DNA from: Luteibacter sp. SG786
GTDB lineage: Bacteria > Pseudomonadota > Gammaproteobacteria > Xanthomonadales > Rhodanobacteraceae
DNA: 64,000 nt
Direction: 5' to 3'
NCBI RefSeq assembly: GCF_011759605.1
Contig: NZ_JAAOYX010000002.1
Location: 744,001-808,000, forward strand
The notes under the pieces are model-generated. The model was not told the DNA's origin and ran no database searches. It worked only from the letters and a program-made list of their open reading frames with translations. Position numbers and translations under genes: made by a program. Positions within the stretch are counted from its first letter, which is position 1; each line of letters begins with the position of its first letter. This document shows, piece after piece, positions 1 through 8,457 of this stretch.

Positions 1-77
1 AGGGCAATGCGGGGCTTGCGCGACATCGCGTTCGCGATGGGAAGCGCGCCCGGATCGGCGATGTCGAAGTCGCTCAC
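1..77 (-). CDS. 5' end of an unidentified gene, cut by the window edge
   Basis: An open frame starts with GTG at 77, ten bases downstream of the stop of the WYL regulator gene on the same strand, and runs off the left edge without a stop. A GAAGG sequence sits about ten bases before the GTG and could be its ribosome binding site. The visible peptide begins MSDFDIADPGALPIANAM. This is too short to assign a family. The spacing suggests co-transcription with the regulator gene upstream of it. Confidence 0.4.
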   Translation of the reverse strand, partial: MSDFDIADPGALPIANAMSRKPRIA

Positions 78-87
78 GAACCAGCCT

Positions 88-1077
88 TCAGTGGTGATTG
101 CCGTTGGCCTGGTAGCCCGACAGCGCGAGCTGCAGGAGGATCTTCATTTCCTCGCGCAGCGGCAACGGCGAGACGATTTCCGCATCGGGCCCGTACTTCA
201 AGACGTCCATCAGCAGTTCGCGCGAGTTCGAATAGGGCACCTTCAGCTCGTAACGGCCATCGGGAAGCCACTCGCCCTTCTGCTGCGAATGCCAGTGCTC
301 GTCGGCGACCCAGCGCGCGGCGTGCGACGAGAAACGGATGGTGGCCCAGGCTTTCGGTTTGCCGGCAAAGATGCCGTAGCTGGAGGCCAGGAGATCGTTG
401 AGCTCCGCTTCCTCGACGTCCTTCGCCTTTGCGTCCAGCGCCGTGGGATCGGCGATGCGATCCACCGCGAAGCTGCGCAGTGCCTCGCGGTCGTGGTCCC
501 AGACGTCCAGGTACCAGTTGTCGCGGTAGTGCGTAAGCCGCTGCGGCGACACCGTGCGCTTGGTGTCGGAATTCGTGGTGCGCGCGCGGTAGCGAAAGCT
601 GAGCTGACGGCGTTCGAGCACGGCGCCCGCGACGATGCGGAACACCTGCTGGTCCATCTTGCGAGCGCCCCAGGAAATGACCCGGATGCGGTCGACGGGC
701 AGGGCCTTGCCGCTGCCGTGGTCGGACAGCAGGCGTTCGATGCGCGCTTTGAACGGCGCGAGCGCGCCGGCGAGCACGCCCGGATCGGAGCGCCCGATCA
801 ATTCGTTGAGGGCCATCAGCGCGGCCAGCTCGTCGCTGGTCAGCCACAGGCCGGGCAGTTCGAAACTGTCGCCTTCGCCCGCTTCGTAGCGGAACGAGGC
901 CTGTTCGCCGGCGACGCTCTGCACCGGCGCGCCGAGCGCGTCGCGCAGGAATGCCACGTCGCGGTACAGCGTGGCCCGCGAACATTCCAGTTCGTCCATC
1001 AGGCGGGACAGCGGCACCGGATAATGGGCGGACTTCAGCAGGCGGTGCAGGGTGAGAATGCGCTCGTAGCGGTCCAT
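88..1077 (-). CDS. YafY-like WYL-domain transcriptional regulator
   Basis: A 329-residue DNA-binding regulator. The N-terminal 60 residues form a helix-turn-helix of the HTH_11/DeoR-like type (LSRLMDELECSRATLYRDV). The C-terminal half holds a WYL domain, with NWYLDVWDHDREALRSFAVD around residues 190-210 and a WCX-like tail. WYL domains are thought to bind nucleotides or other small ligands, but the ligand here is unknown. The ATG at 1077 is the first in frame and matches the usual MDRYERI start of the family. It lies divergent to the membrane protein gene at 1270, with about 190 bases between them, and probably heads a unit with the partial gene that follows. Confidence 0.85.
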   Translation of the reverse strand: MDRYERILTLHRLLKSAHYPVPLSRLMDELECSRATLYRDVAFLRDALGAPVQSVAGEQASFRYEAGEGDSFELPGLWLTSDELAALMALNELIGRSDPGVLAGALAPFKARIERLLSDHGSGKALPVDRIRVISWGARKMDQQVFRIVAGAVLERRQLSFRYRARTTNSDTKRTVSPQRLTHYRDNWYLDVWDHDREALRSFAVDRIADPTALDAKAKDVEEAELNDLLASSYGIFAGKPKAWATIRFSSHAARWVADEHWHSQQKGEWLPDGRYELKVPYSNSRELLMDVLKYGPDAEIVSPLPLREEMKILLQLALSGYQANGNHH

Positions 1078-1269
1078 GGGTGTCGCCGGCAGATGGAGCT
1101 TCGGTTGAGTGTGTCCGCGTGGGCGTGACGCCCGTATCTACGGCCCGAAGCATGGCGGCGGCAGGGCCGCTCCGCAAGGGAGGGTCCCAGGGAGGATCCC
1201 CAGGTTTGCGCCCGGCGTCGTAAGGCGCAAAAATGGTGCTTTGCGATTCGCCGAAGGCCTTCCCCGACC

Positions 1270-2202
1270 ATGGCGGAACCGAACGATACCCCTTCCGTCG
1301 TCATGGACCATGGTCCGGCCGACGGCGCGGGGGCTGCCCACGACCTTTTTTCCATCCCGAGCGTGGTCGTCCAGACGGCCACCGCGACCGGCTACGGCCT
1401 GTGGATGGTGCTCGGTACCGCGCTTGCGCTCGGCACCTACCCCGACGGCCGCGGCGAAGTCCTCGTGCCCCTCAGCATCGGCCTGGTCTTTGTGGCATCC
1501 GGCCTCGTGGCCACGTGGCTGCGCCTGCCGTTCGCCGCCGACTGGCACGGATGGAATCCGGCCAAGCGGATGATGCCCACCGTCGAAGGCATGGTCGCGA
1601 TGGTGAACTTCCTTCCGATGCTGGCCCTGGCGGGACTGGCCCGCGGCGGGAACGACTTCTGGGCGACCCGCCTCGCCGGCGCGGCGCTCATGCTGTGCAG
1701 CCTCGCCACCCTGATCCACACCGCTCGCGGCCTGTCCCGTGGCCTGTCCGTTGCGATGGCGTCGGTCGCGAATACGCTGCCCCTTGGCCGCGCCACCTGG
1801 GCGCTATTCGCCGGGGGGCTGTGGTTCTGGCTGTGCGTGGCGTTGCAGACGGACACCCCCATGGAGCCGTTCAATCCCTGGCGGCTGGCCCTGCTCGCCG
1901 TGGCGCTGGCGCTCGGCATCGTCGAGGGCATGCGCTGGCGGGCGCTGCGGCAGCTGGCGCAGGACCGGGGCATGAGCGGGCATCTGGCGGGGGGCCGCGG
2001 AGCGATGGCCCTCCTTGCCGGGCGCGTCGCGGTCGCCATGCTGTCGGTGGGCCTCCCCAGCTTGCTCCTCATTTCCCATCCAGGCGGCTCGGCCCAGGCC
2101 GTGGCCGCCGGTCTGGCCGCGTTAAGCTGTGTTGTCGGTCAATGCCTCGAGCAGAGGCTTTACGGTCGCGCATATGGACGGCTCGTCGCGGGCCAGGCAT
2201 GA
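1270..2202 (+). CDS. Unidentified integral membrane protein, about eight helices
   Basis: A 310-residue very hydrophobic protein with roughly eight predicted transmembrane segments after a polar N-terminus of about 30 residues (for example segments near residues 40-60, 65-85, 110-130, 140-155, 175-195 and 205-220). The overall look faintly recalls DmsC-type membrane anchors of molybdoenzymes, but there is no neighbouring catalytic or iron-sulfur subunit, so I do not assign that role. The start is the first ATG in frame. It is divergent from the WYL regulator, which could control it. The DUF481 gene follows 28 bases after its stop. Confidence 0.6.
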   Translation: MAEPNDTPSVVMDHGPADGAGAAHDLFSIPSVVVQTATATGYGLWMVLGTALALGTYPDGRGEVLVPLSIGLVFVASGLVATWLRLPFAADWHGWNPAKRMMPTVEGMVAMVNFLPMLALAGLARGGNDFWATRLAGAALMLCSLATLIHTARGLSRGLSVAMASVANTLPLGRATWALFAGGLWFWLCVALQTDTPMEPFNPWRLALLAVALALGIVEGMRWRALRQLAQDRGMSGHLAGGRGAMALLAGRVAVAMLSVGLPSLLLISHPGGSAQAVAAGLAALSCVVGQCLEQRLYGRAYGRLVAGQA

Positions 2203-2230
2203 CGATTTCCCTTCCACTTCCGGGTAGACG

Positions 2231-3103
2231 ATGAAAAATCTCCTTATCGCCACGCTCGTCCTCGCCGCTCTGCCTTTCACGGCATCGGCCCAGGACGCCA
2301 ACGCCAACACCACGGCCAACGCCAATTCGTCGGACGCCGCGCAGAACGGCGGCTGGACCGGCTCCGGCGAGTTCGGTTTCGCCTCCTCGCGCGGCAATTC
2401 GCGGTCCGAGAACGCCAACGCCAAGCTCGGTCTGAGCCAGGAAAACGAGGTCTGGAAGAACAACTTCTTCCTCAACGGCCTGCGTTCCAAGGGCGAGGTA
2501 TCGGTCGAGGACGGCGAAGGCAACACCGTGGACAAGTTTAGCACCACCGCCAACCGTTATGACACCGGCGCGTCCGTGGGCTACAAGTTCGACCCGCGCA
2601 GCTACATCGTTACCGCTGCACGCTATGAGCACGACGACTTCGGCGCCAACCTGTGGCAGGGCATCATCTCGGTGGGCTACGGCTACATCGCGCTGAAGAA
2701 CGAGCGTGCCGAGCTGTCCTTCGAAATCGGCCCCGGTTTCAAGCGCTACCAGCCGGCGAAATCGGAACGCGCCGCCTTGAATCCCGACGGCACGCCCATC
2801 TTCGACGCCAATGGCAACGCGGTGTCGGAAACGTACAAGCCCGATGCCGAAAGCGAAGTGGTCGGCCGCGGCCTGGTCAACGCAAAGTACCGCCTTACCG
2901 ACAACACGGCGCTGGAAGACACGCTGCTGGTGGAAGCGGGCTCGAAGAACCAGTACTACCAGAACGACATCGGTCTTTCCGTCAGCATGACGAAGAAAAT
3001 GGCGCTGAAGGTCGGCTACCAGATCCGCTACAACAGCGACACGCAGCCCGGCACGCAGAGCACCGACAAGCTGACGACGACGAACCTGGTCTATAACTTC
3101 TAA
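2231..3103 (+). CDS. DUF481 outer-membrane beta-barrel protein (YdiY-like)
   Basis: A 290-residue exported protein. A clear signal peptide (MKNLLIATLVLAALPFTASA, cleavage before QDAN) is followed by a low-complexity Asn/Ala stretch and then a beta-barrel pattern of alternating aromatic and polar residues. It ends in the typical terminal motif LTTTNLVYNF with a C-terminal Phe. The WTGSGEFGFASSRGNS segment near residue 42 is characteristic of the DUF481 family, which includes salt-induced outer-membrane proteins. Its transport role is unknown. It converges on hemC with a REP element between the two. Confidence 0.85.
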   Translation: MKNLLIATLVLAALPFTASAQDANANTTANANSSDAAQNGGWTGSGEFGFASSRGNSRSENANAKLGLSQENEVWKNNFFLNGLRSKGEVSVEDGEGNTVDKFSTTANRYDTGASVGYKFDPRSYIVTAARYEHDDFGANLWQGIISVGYGYIALKNERAELSFEIGPGFKRYQPAKSERAALNPDGTPIFDANGNAVSETYKPDAESEVVGRGLVNAKYRLTDNTALEDTLLVEAGSKNQYYQNDIGLSVSMTKKMALKVGYQIRYNSDTQPGTQSTDKLTTTNLVYNF

Positions 3104-3116
3104 CGACAGCCGTATT

Positions 3117-3198
3117 TGTGGGAGCCGCTTCAGCGGCGATCCCGCGGCAGCGGGCATGCTTGCCGCGAGCACCCATCGCCGCTGAAGCGGCTCCCACA
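3117..3198. repeat. REP-like element, family A, convergent junction
   Basis: Inverted repeat with arms TGTGGGAGCCGCTTCAGCGG and the reverse complement, each arm itself forming a hairpin, around a GC-rich centre. It lies between the ends of the DUF481 gene and hemC, where it may help to end transcription from both sides. Six other elements in the window share these arms. Confidence 0.85.
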
Positions 3199-3206
3199 CA
3201 AAGCTC

Positions 3207-4127
3207 TCAGCGCTGCGGCTTCAGGAACTCCTCGGCCCCCTGCGCCAGCAACATCGCGGCCACTTCGTGACCCAGTGCCACTGGCGTGTCGCCCGTGGCG
3301 TCGGCCTGGGCGCGCAGCAGTTCGCCGGTTGCCGCGTTGCCCACCATGCCGTGCAGCGTCAGCCCGTATTCCGCCACCACGCACCACGCACCGATCGCCA
3401 CCGCACAGCTGCCGCCGAGCTTTTCGTTCATGGCCCGCTCGGCCGCCACGGCCATCTGCGTTTCCGCATCGGTCAAGGCAGCCATGAGGTCGGCCACGCG
3501 GAGGTCGCCTTCGCGCGACTCGACCGCGATGGCTCCCTGCCCCGGTGCGGGCAGCCAGTCCGGGCTGGCCAGCCGGTGGCGGATACGTCCGCTCAAACCA
3601 AGGCGATCGACACCCGCGCAGGCAAGGATGATGGCCTCGTAGTGGCCTTCGTCGAGCTTGGCCAGCCGCGTGTTCACGTTGCCGCGGAGGTCGAGCAATT
3701 GCAGGTCGGGGCGCAGTGCCCGCAACTGGGCCTGCCGGCGCAGCGAGGACGTACCGACGCGGGCACCGTTGGGCAGCTCGGCCAGCGTCGCGTAGTCGTT
3801 GCTGATGAAGGCATCCGCCGCATCGGCGCGGGGCAGAATGGCCGACAGCACGAACCCCGGTTCGAGTTCCGCCGGCACGTCCTTCAGCGAATGCACCGCG
3901 ATGTCCGCGCGATCCTCCAGCATGGCGACCTCGAGTTCCTTGAGGAACAAGCCCTTGCCGCCGATCGTCGCCAGCGAGCGGTCGAGGATCTCGTCGCCGC
4001 GCGTGGACAGCGGAACCAGCTCCACCGGCAGCCCGGGATGGGCCTGGCGTAGCAGGGCGGCCACGTGCTCCGCTTGCCAGAGGGCGAGCGCGCTTTTGCG
4101 GGTGGCGATGCGGAGCGGTGCGGTCAT
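3207..4127 (-). CDS. hemC: Porphobilinogen deaminase (hydroxymethylbilane synthase)
   Basis: Joins four porphobilinogens into hydroxymethylbilane in cytoplasmic haem synthesis. The 306-residue protein starts [16 protein letters not shown] and carries the family hallmarks: HSLKDVP with catalytic Asp near residue 83, [24 protein letters not shown], and the [11 protein letters not shown] loop in which Cys241 holds the dipyrromethane cofactor. I chose the ATG at 4127 over one 72 bases upstream because the family begins at that point and the extension is arginine-rich and non-homologous. It follows algR by 68 bases, the same order seen in Pseudomonas and Xanthomonas. Confidence 0.97.
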   Translation of the reverse strand: MTAPLRIATRKSALALWQAEHVAALLRQAHPGLPVELVPLSTRGDEILDRSLATIGGKGLFLKELEVAMLEDRADIAVHSLKDVPAELEPGFVLSAILPRADAADAFISNDYATLAELPNGARVGTSSLRRQAQLRALRPDLQLLDLRGNVNTRLAKLDEGHYEAIILACAGVDRLGLSGRIRHRLASPDWLPAPGQGAIAVESREGDLRVADLMAALTDAETQMAVAAERAMNEKLGGSCAVAIGAWCVVAEYGLTLHGMVGNAATGELLRAQADATGDTPVALGHEVAAMLLAQGAEEFLKPQR

Positions 4128-4195
4128 TGCTTTCCAGCCGGAGCGAAGCGGACGAAGGCGGAATTGTCCCGCAAACGAGCGGCGCGCGCAGCGCC

Positions 4196-4906
4196 TCACG
4201 CCGTCCGCAGCAGTTGCCGCACGGCTGGAAGGTTACGCCGGCTCACCTCAGGCGCGACGTCCGTGCCGGCCAGCCGCGCGAGCACGCGGCCATCGGGCAG
4301 TGTCTTCAGGCCTTGCAGGCGTTCCCGGGGCACCAGGCAGTTGCGGTGCAGGCGGACCAGGCGCTCGCCGTGCGCGGCTTCGAGCTGACGCAGGGATTCG
4401 TCGATCAGCCACATGCCGCCCGCATGGTGCACGGCCACGTATTTCTCGTCGGCCAGGAGGTAGAGCACGTCGGCAAGTGCCACGCGCACTTCGTCGGTGC
4501 CGCTGCGTGCGCGAAGCCACGCGACGCGCTCCGTGTTCTGCGGCGGTGCCAGCCGCGCGAGCGCACGGTCGAGTGCCTCGTCCAGCCGCTCGGCTCGCAC
4601 CGGTTTGAGCAGGTAATCCGTGGCGCCGAGATCGAAGGCGCTCAACGCGTGTTGTTCGTAGGCGGTGCAGAACACCACCTGCGGCCGTTCCACCAGCGCG
4701 CCGAGCCGGCGAGCCGCCGCCGTACCCGTGAGTCCCGGCATCTCGACGTCGAGCAGCACGAGATCCGGTTTCAGTTCGGCGCACGCTTCGAGCATGGCCT
4801 CGCCATCGCCGACCTCGCCCACGACGGTAACGTCGGAACGCCGCGCCAGCAGTCCGCGCAGGCGCACGCGCGCCAACGGCTCGTCATCGGCGATCAGTAC
4901 GCGCAC
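4196..4906 (-). CDS. algR: AlgR-type LytTR response regulator
   Basis: A 236-residue cytoplasmic response regulator. The receiver domain (about residues 1-115) has the acidic pocket IADDEP and phosphorylatable Asp53 in LLDVEMPG. The C-terminal half is a LytTR DNA-binding domain ([32 protein letters not shown]). Its start overlaps the end of the sensor gene by 23 bases, so the two are translationally coupled. In Pseudomonas AlgR controls alginate, type IV pili and virulence. The targets here are unknown, and the name rests on synteny with algZ and hemC. Confidence 0.9.
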   Translation of the reverse strand: MRVLIADDEPLARVRLRGLLARRSDVTVVGEVGDGEAMLEACAELKPDLVLLDVEMPGLTGTAAARRLGALVERPQVVFCTAYEQHALSAFDLGATDYLLKPVRAERLDEALDRALARLAPPQNTERVAWLRARSGTDEVRVALADVLYLLADEKYVAVHHAGGMWLIDESLRQLEAAHGERLVRLHRNCLVPRERLQGLKTLPDGRVLARLAGTDVAPEVSRRNLPAVRQLLRTA

Positions 4907-5939
4907 GTGCAGCCTCCGGCAAGAAAACGGTCACCACGAAACGTCCCTCGCGCACACTCGCGTCCACGGTGGCCCGCTCGCCGAAATGGAAGCGCACGCG
5001 CTCGCGCACATTGCGCAACCCGTGTCCATTGCCGGGCGTGGCCGGTGCGTCCGCGACGGGGTTTTCCACCACGATCTCCACGCCTCCCGGTACGCGCCGG
5101 CCGCCCAGGCGGATGCTGCCCCCCTCGCGCAACGGCTGCACGCCGTGCCGGATGGCGTTCTCCACCAGCGGCTGGAGCAGCAGGCGCGGCAAGGGAAGAT
5201 CCGCCGGCACATCGATGTCGCGCTCCACACGCAGGCGGTCGCCGAGCCGCAGCGCCTCGATGTCCAGGTAACGGTCCACCAGCGCCCATTCCTCACCCAG
5301 CGTGCCAAGGGACGTCTGGTCGCTGCCGAGCGCGGCGCGGAACAACTCGGAGAGGTTCTCCACGGTGCGCTCGGCGGCGTCCGGATCGACGCGGATGAGT
5401 GCGGCCACGGCATTCATGCTGTTGAAGAGGAAGTGCGGCCGTATCCGTGCCTGCAAGGCCGCCACCTGCGCCTGCGCGGCGGCGGCCACCCGCACCTGCC
5501 ACTGCGCCACTACGTAGAAGTAGCGAAGCAGGCCGGCGCCGAGCAGGCCCGTGGCAAGCATGCAGTCGCGCACGAAGCCGAAGCGCGAGGCCGGGCTCAG
5601 GCCCGCGGCCAGGTTGTGGTCGATCCAGCCGAGCGTGGCCGCGCTTGCCCCAACCGTGGTCACCAGGAGCAGCCACACCGCCGCATACGGCCATAGCCCC
5701 GGCAGGCGCTGCATCCAGGGGCGCAGCTTGCACAGCGCCACGGTAAGGAGCACCGACAACCAGCTGGTGAACAGCACCGCGATGCTGTAATCACGCAGGT
5801 CGCCGTCATTGCCCGGCGCCAGCCACATCAGCGTGACCGTGAGCGCGCCGACCACCAGCAAGGCGAACAGCACGGGCAGGCTGCAGAAATCCGGCAGCGG
5901 TGCCGATGGCTGGCGTGGATGGCGAAGTTCCGCGGACAT
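4884..5939 (-). CDS. algZ: AlgZ/FimS-like LytS-family sensor histidine kinase
   Basis: A 351-residue membrane sensor, partner of the downstream AlgR-type regulator. The N-terminal half has about four transmembrane helices (residues 20-140). The His_kinase region (PF06580 type) contains RIRPHFLFNSMNAVAAL with the predicted phosphorylated His at residue 169, and a HATPase domain follows (LLQPLVENAIRHGV, GNGHGLRNVRERVRFHF). I placed the start at the ATG at 5939, because the upstream in-frame extension would be encoded by the hairpin repeat at 6001-6028. The signal sensed is unknown. Confidence 0.88.
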   Translation of the reverse strand: MSAELRHPRQPSAPLPDFCSLPVLFALLVVGALTVTLMWLAPGNDGDLRDYSIAVLFTSWLSVLLTVALCKLRPWMQRLPGLWPYAAVWLLLVTTVGASAATLGWIDHNLAAGLSPASRFGFVRDCMLATGLLGAGLLRYFYVVAQWQVRVAAAAQAQVAALQARIRPHFLFNSMNAVAALIRVDPDAAERTVENLSELFRAALGSDQTSLGTLGEEWALVDRYLDIEALRLGDRLRVERDIDVPADLPLPRLLLQPLVENAIRHGVQPLREGGSIRLGGRRVPGGVEIVVENPVADAPATPGNGHGLRNVRERVRFHFGERATVDASVREGRFVVTVFLPEAARARTDRR

Positions 5940-6000
5940 GCGCGGAGTATGCCGGAAGCCGGATCGTGCACAGCTGATAAATCGCTCAGAGGCGCGCCTT

Positions 6001-6028
6001 TGTGGGAACCGCTTCAGCGGCTCCCACA
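6001..6028. repeat. Short REP hairpin, family A arms only
   Basis: A single hairpin, TGTGGGAACCGCTTCAGCGG closing with CTCCCACA, equal to the two outer arms of the longer family A elements with the centre missing. It sits between the carboxylesterase gene and algZ on the same strand and could attenuate transcription between them. There is no U-run of the kind a classical terminator would have. Confidence 0.75.
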
Positions 6029-6038
6029 AGAGCGGGCA

Positions 6039-6707
6039 TCAGCCTTCGGCGAAGCGCTCCGACAACCAGCCGCGGATATCCGCGATCTCCGGCAGGCTCA
6101 CCTGGTGGCCCATGGGATAGGTATGCCAGTCGATGCGGTGGCCGAGTGCTTCCAGCGCCTGCCTCGAATGCTCGCCCAACACCATCGGCACGACGGGATC
6201 GGCGCTGCCGTGGCCCCAGAAGATTGGCGTGGCGTGGTTTGCGCCGCTGCGCTCGGCCTCGATGGTGTCGTGCAAAGGCAGATAGGCGGAAAGCACGAGG
6301 ATACCCGCGAGGGCCTCGCGATGGCGCAGCCCCGCGGACAGCGCCATCGCGCCGCCCTGCGAGAAACCGGCCAGCACGATGCGCGAGGCGGGCACGCCGC
6401 GTTCTTCCTCACGCGCGATCAGCGCCTCCACCTCGGCGATGGAAGCGCGGATGCCCTCCGCGTCCTGCTTGTCGGCGATGGACAGCCCCTTGATGTCGTA
6501 CCACGCCCGCATCGGCACGTTGTTGTTCACCGTGACCGGCCGCACCGGCGCATGCGGAAAAACGAAACGCACCCCCGGCCACGCTGCGTCTACCAGCTCC
6601 GGCACGATGGGCGCGAAGTCGTTGCCGTCGGCGCCAAGGCCATGCAGCCAGATCACCGACCAGGTGGGCGAAGGGCGGGTTTCGTGTTCGACGGTGGGCA
6701 GGGGCAT
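6039..6707 (-). CDS. Phospholipase/carboxylesterase-family alpha/beta hydrolase
   Basis: A 222-residue cytoplasmic serine hydrolase of the Abhydrolase_2 family (YpfH/EstB type), which cleaves short-chain esters. The catalytic triad is visible: Ser in GFSQGG near residue 116, Asp in GHGSADPVVPM, and His in YPMGHQVSLPEI near the C-terminus. The oxyanion-side motif VIWLHGLGADGND is at residues 18-30. Length is normal for the family. The ATG at 6707 is preceded by an AGGAG-like sequence. It is separated from the divergent methyltransferase gene by a family B repeat. Confidence 0.88.
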   Translation of the reverse strand: MPLPTVEHETRPSPTWSVIWLHGLGADGNDFAPIVPELVDAAWPGVRFVFPHAPVRPVTVNNNVPMRAWYDIKGLSIADKQDAEGIRASIAEVEALIAREEERGVPASRIVLAGFSQGGAMALSAGLRHREALAGILVLSAYLPLHDTIEAERSGANHATPIFWGHGSADPVVPMVLGEHSRQALEALGHRIDWHTYPMGHQVSLPEIADIRGWLSERFAEG

Positions 6708-6751
6708 GCCAGGAACTCCTTGCGGGGCCCTTGATCGTAACAGGCCGCCCT

Positions 6752-6835
6752 TGTAGGAGCCGCTATAGCGGCGAGACGCCCGCGCAGCGATGAAGCCGTG
6801 GGCGGGGTTTCCTCGACGCTATAGCGGCTCTTACA
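6752..6835. repeat. REP-like element, family B (GTAGGAGCCGCTATAGCGGC arms)
   Basis: An inverted repeat of about 84 bases with outer arms TGTAGGAGCCGCTATAGCGG and their near reverse complement. The arms contain the palindrome CCGCTATAGCGG. The centre is gcccgcgcagcg-like and purine/pyrimidine mixed. The same family recurs at 53242. It lies between divergent genes. Confidence 0.8.
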
Positions 6836-6886
6836 TACAGGGGGCGACTGGCGAAACCTTTTCAGAGCCGGGGCGCACCTACCGGT

Positions 6887-7516
6887 ATGCATACCGGAGC
6901 GCAGTACCACCAGTTCTTCCTGACCTCCAGACGCGAAGTGGCCATACGCGAACGCTTCCAGCAGCACGTGCAGCGGCTGCTGGCGCCGGGCGCCGTCGTG
7001 CTCGACTTCGGTGCGGGCACCGGCATCGACGCAAAGACCTATGCGGGGAAAGGCCATCGCACGTACGTGTACGAGCCGTCGCCTTCGATGCGTGCGCACC
7101 TCGAACTCTACTGTCGCGACGACATCGCCGCAGGCGAGGTCGTCATCCTCGATGCGGACCTTCCTTGCCAGGTAGATGCCGTGACCGCGAACTTCGCGGT
7201 GCTCAACCACATCGCGGACCAACGCACGTTGTTCGCACAACTCTCGGGCGTGGTGCGCCCGGGTGGCTTCATCCTGGCCAGTGTCCTCAACCCATATTTC
7301 CTGGGCGACGCGAAATATAGCTGGTGGCGGAATAACCTGCTGAACCTTGTGCGCCACGGCCACTACGGGTTCGCCACCGAGAGCGGCATCCACCGCTTCA
7401 CGCCGCGCCTGCCCGCTCGCGCCGCCCGCCCGCACTTCCACCTCGACCCCGTGTTCCCCGGCGGCGTCGGCAAGTTGTTCGCACCGTATCTGTTCCTGCT
7501 TTTCCGGCGGACCTGA
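6887..7516 (+). CDS. Class I SAM-dependent methyltransferase
   Basis: A 209-residue methyltransferase of unknown substrate. The SAM-binding motif I is VLDFGAGTGIDAKTYAGKG at about residues 38-56. An acidic motif II follows (YVYEPSPSMRAHLE), then motif IV-like DAVTANFAVLNHI and the PGGFILASVLNPYF strand. The C-terminal 60 residues are basic and aromatic-rich. The stop is followed after two bases by the ATG of the flavin-reductase-like gene, so the two form a tight pair. Codon choice is somewhat less GC-rich than in neighbours, which hints at transfer. Confidence 0.75.
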   Translation: MHTGAQYHQFFLTSRREVAIRERFQQHVQRLLAPGAVVLDFGAGTGIDAKTYAGKGHRTYVYEPSPSMRAHLELYCRDDIAAGEVVILDADLPCQVDAVTANFAVLNHIADQRTLFAQLSGVVRPGGFILASVLNPYFLGDAKYSWWRNNLLNLVRHGHYGFATESGIHRFTPRLPARAARPHFHLDPVFPGGVGKLFAPYLFLLFRRT

Positions 7517-7518
7517 TC

Positions 7519-8442
7519 ATGTGGCGGAATGCGATCCGGCGGATTCTTCCATCCGTACCGCAGTGGGCGACGGTGGCCCTCGAACCATGGGAAAGACTGG
7601 TCACGGCCGAACTGTGCTGGGACGGTGGCCGTGCCGACGCCACGGACGACCACACCGTTGCGTCGCTCAAGCCGTTGACCGTCGCCACGAGCATCGACGC
7701 GGGGGACCGCCCTGCGCTGCAATACTTCGACGCCGCCACAGGCCGCGCGCTCGGAACGCTGCGCCTGACGAAAGCACGGTCTTTCGTCGCCGGCAATGCA
7801 GGCATCCACTTATACGAGGTCGCAGCCGGCGAACACCGATGCCTGCCTTCGCCGCTGCGCGAATGGACGGCATGGCGACAGAACCGGAACATGCTCCGGC
7901 ACCGTGCCGCCAATCACCTGAACATGGCGCCGGCTGCCGCACAGCAATTGATGATCAGCTACCTGTGCCCGCGGCCTGTCGTGCTGGTATCCGTCGATAC
8001 CGAAACCCATCGGAACATCTTCCCGATGGACCTCATCGGGCCGTTGGCGAACGCAGGTCTGTTCACGCTCGCCTTGCGCAGCAGCAACGTCTCGGAGGCT
8101 GTCATCCGGGACGTGGGCCGCGTGGCGCTGTCGCATCCGCCGGCCTCGATGAAAGCGGCGGTCTACGGGCTGGCACGCCATCACAAGGACGCGCTCGCCC
8201 GGTGGGACGACCTTTCCCTTCCCGTCGTGCCTTCCGGCGAATTCCGCATTCCTGCCATCGCATCGGCGTTATGCGTGCAGGAACTGACCATCGTCCACAG
8301 TGTGGTCGTTGGCTCTCATACGTTTTTCGTCGCACGCATGGCGTCATCGGAGCTGCGTCATGCCGGTACGCAGCTCCACCATACGGCGGGATTCCATCAG
8401 TACGAGCGGAAGCGCCGCGGCATGCCCTTTCCGGAAGTTTAG
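7519..8442 (+). CDS. Protein with a flavin-reductase-like split-barrel domain
   Basis: A 307-residue protein. The C-terminal half (from about residue 150) looks like the FMN-binding split barrel of the flavin reductase family: PRPVVLVSVDTETHRNIFPM, then LALRSSNVSEAVI, then a strand-rich end SVVVGSHTFFVARM. The first 140 residues are not recognised, although FDAATGRALGTLRLTKARSF may be part of a second small beta domain. Function is unknown. It is coupled to the methyltransferase upstream and converges on the prolyl oligopeptidase gene with only about 15 bases between stops. The domain call is from pattern only. Confidence 0.55.
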   Translation: MWRNAIRRILPSVPQWATVALEPWERLVTAELCWDGGRADATDDHTVASLKPLTVATSIDAGDRPALQYFDAATGRALGTLRLTKARSFVAGNAGIHLYEVAAGEHRCLPSPLREWTAWRQNRNMLRHRAANHLNMAPAAAQQLMISYLCPRPVVLVSVDTETHRNIFPMDLIGPLANAGLFTLALRSSNVSEAVIRDVGRVALSHPPASMKAAVYGLARHHKDALARWDDLSLPVVPSGEFRIPAIASALCVQELTIVHSVVVGSHTFFVARMASSELRHAGTQLHHTAGFHQYERKRRGMPFPEV

Positions 8443-8457
8443 GGTCCCTGGCGGCGA

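Noticed and set aside
3117-3198. CRISPR-like repeats or an attachment site
   Set aside because: The GTGGGAGCCG elements are dispersed singly at gene boundaries with no regular spacers; they fit REP elements.
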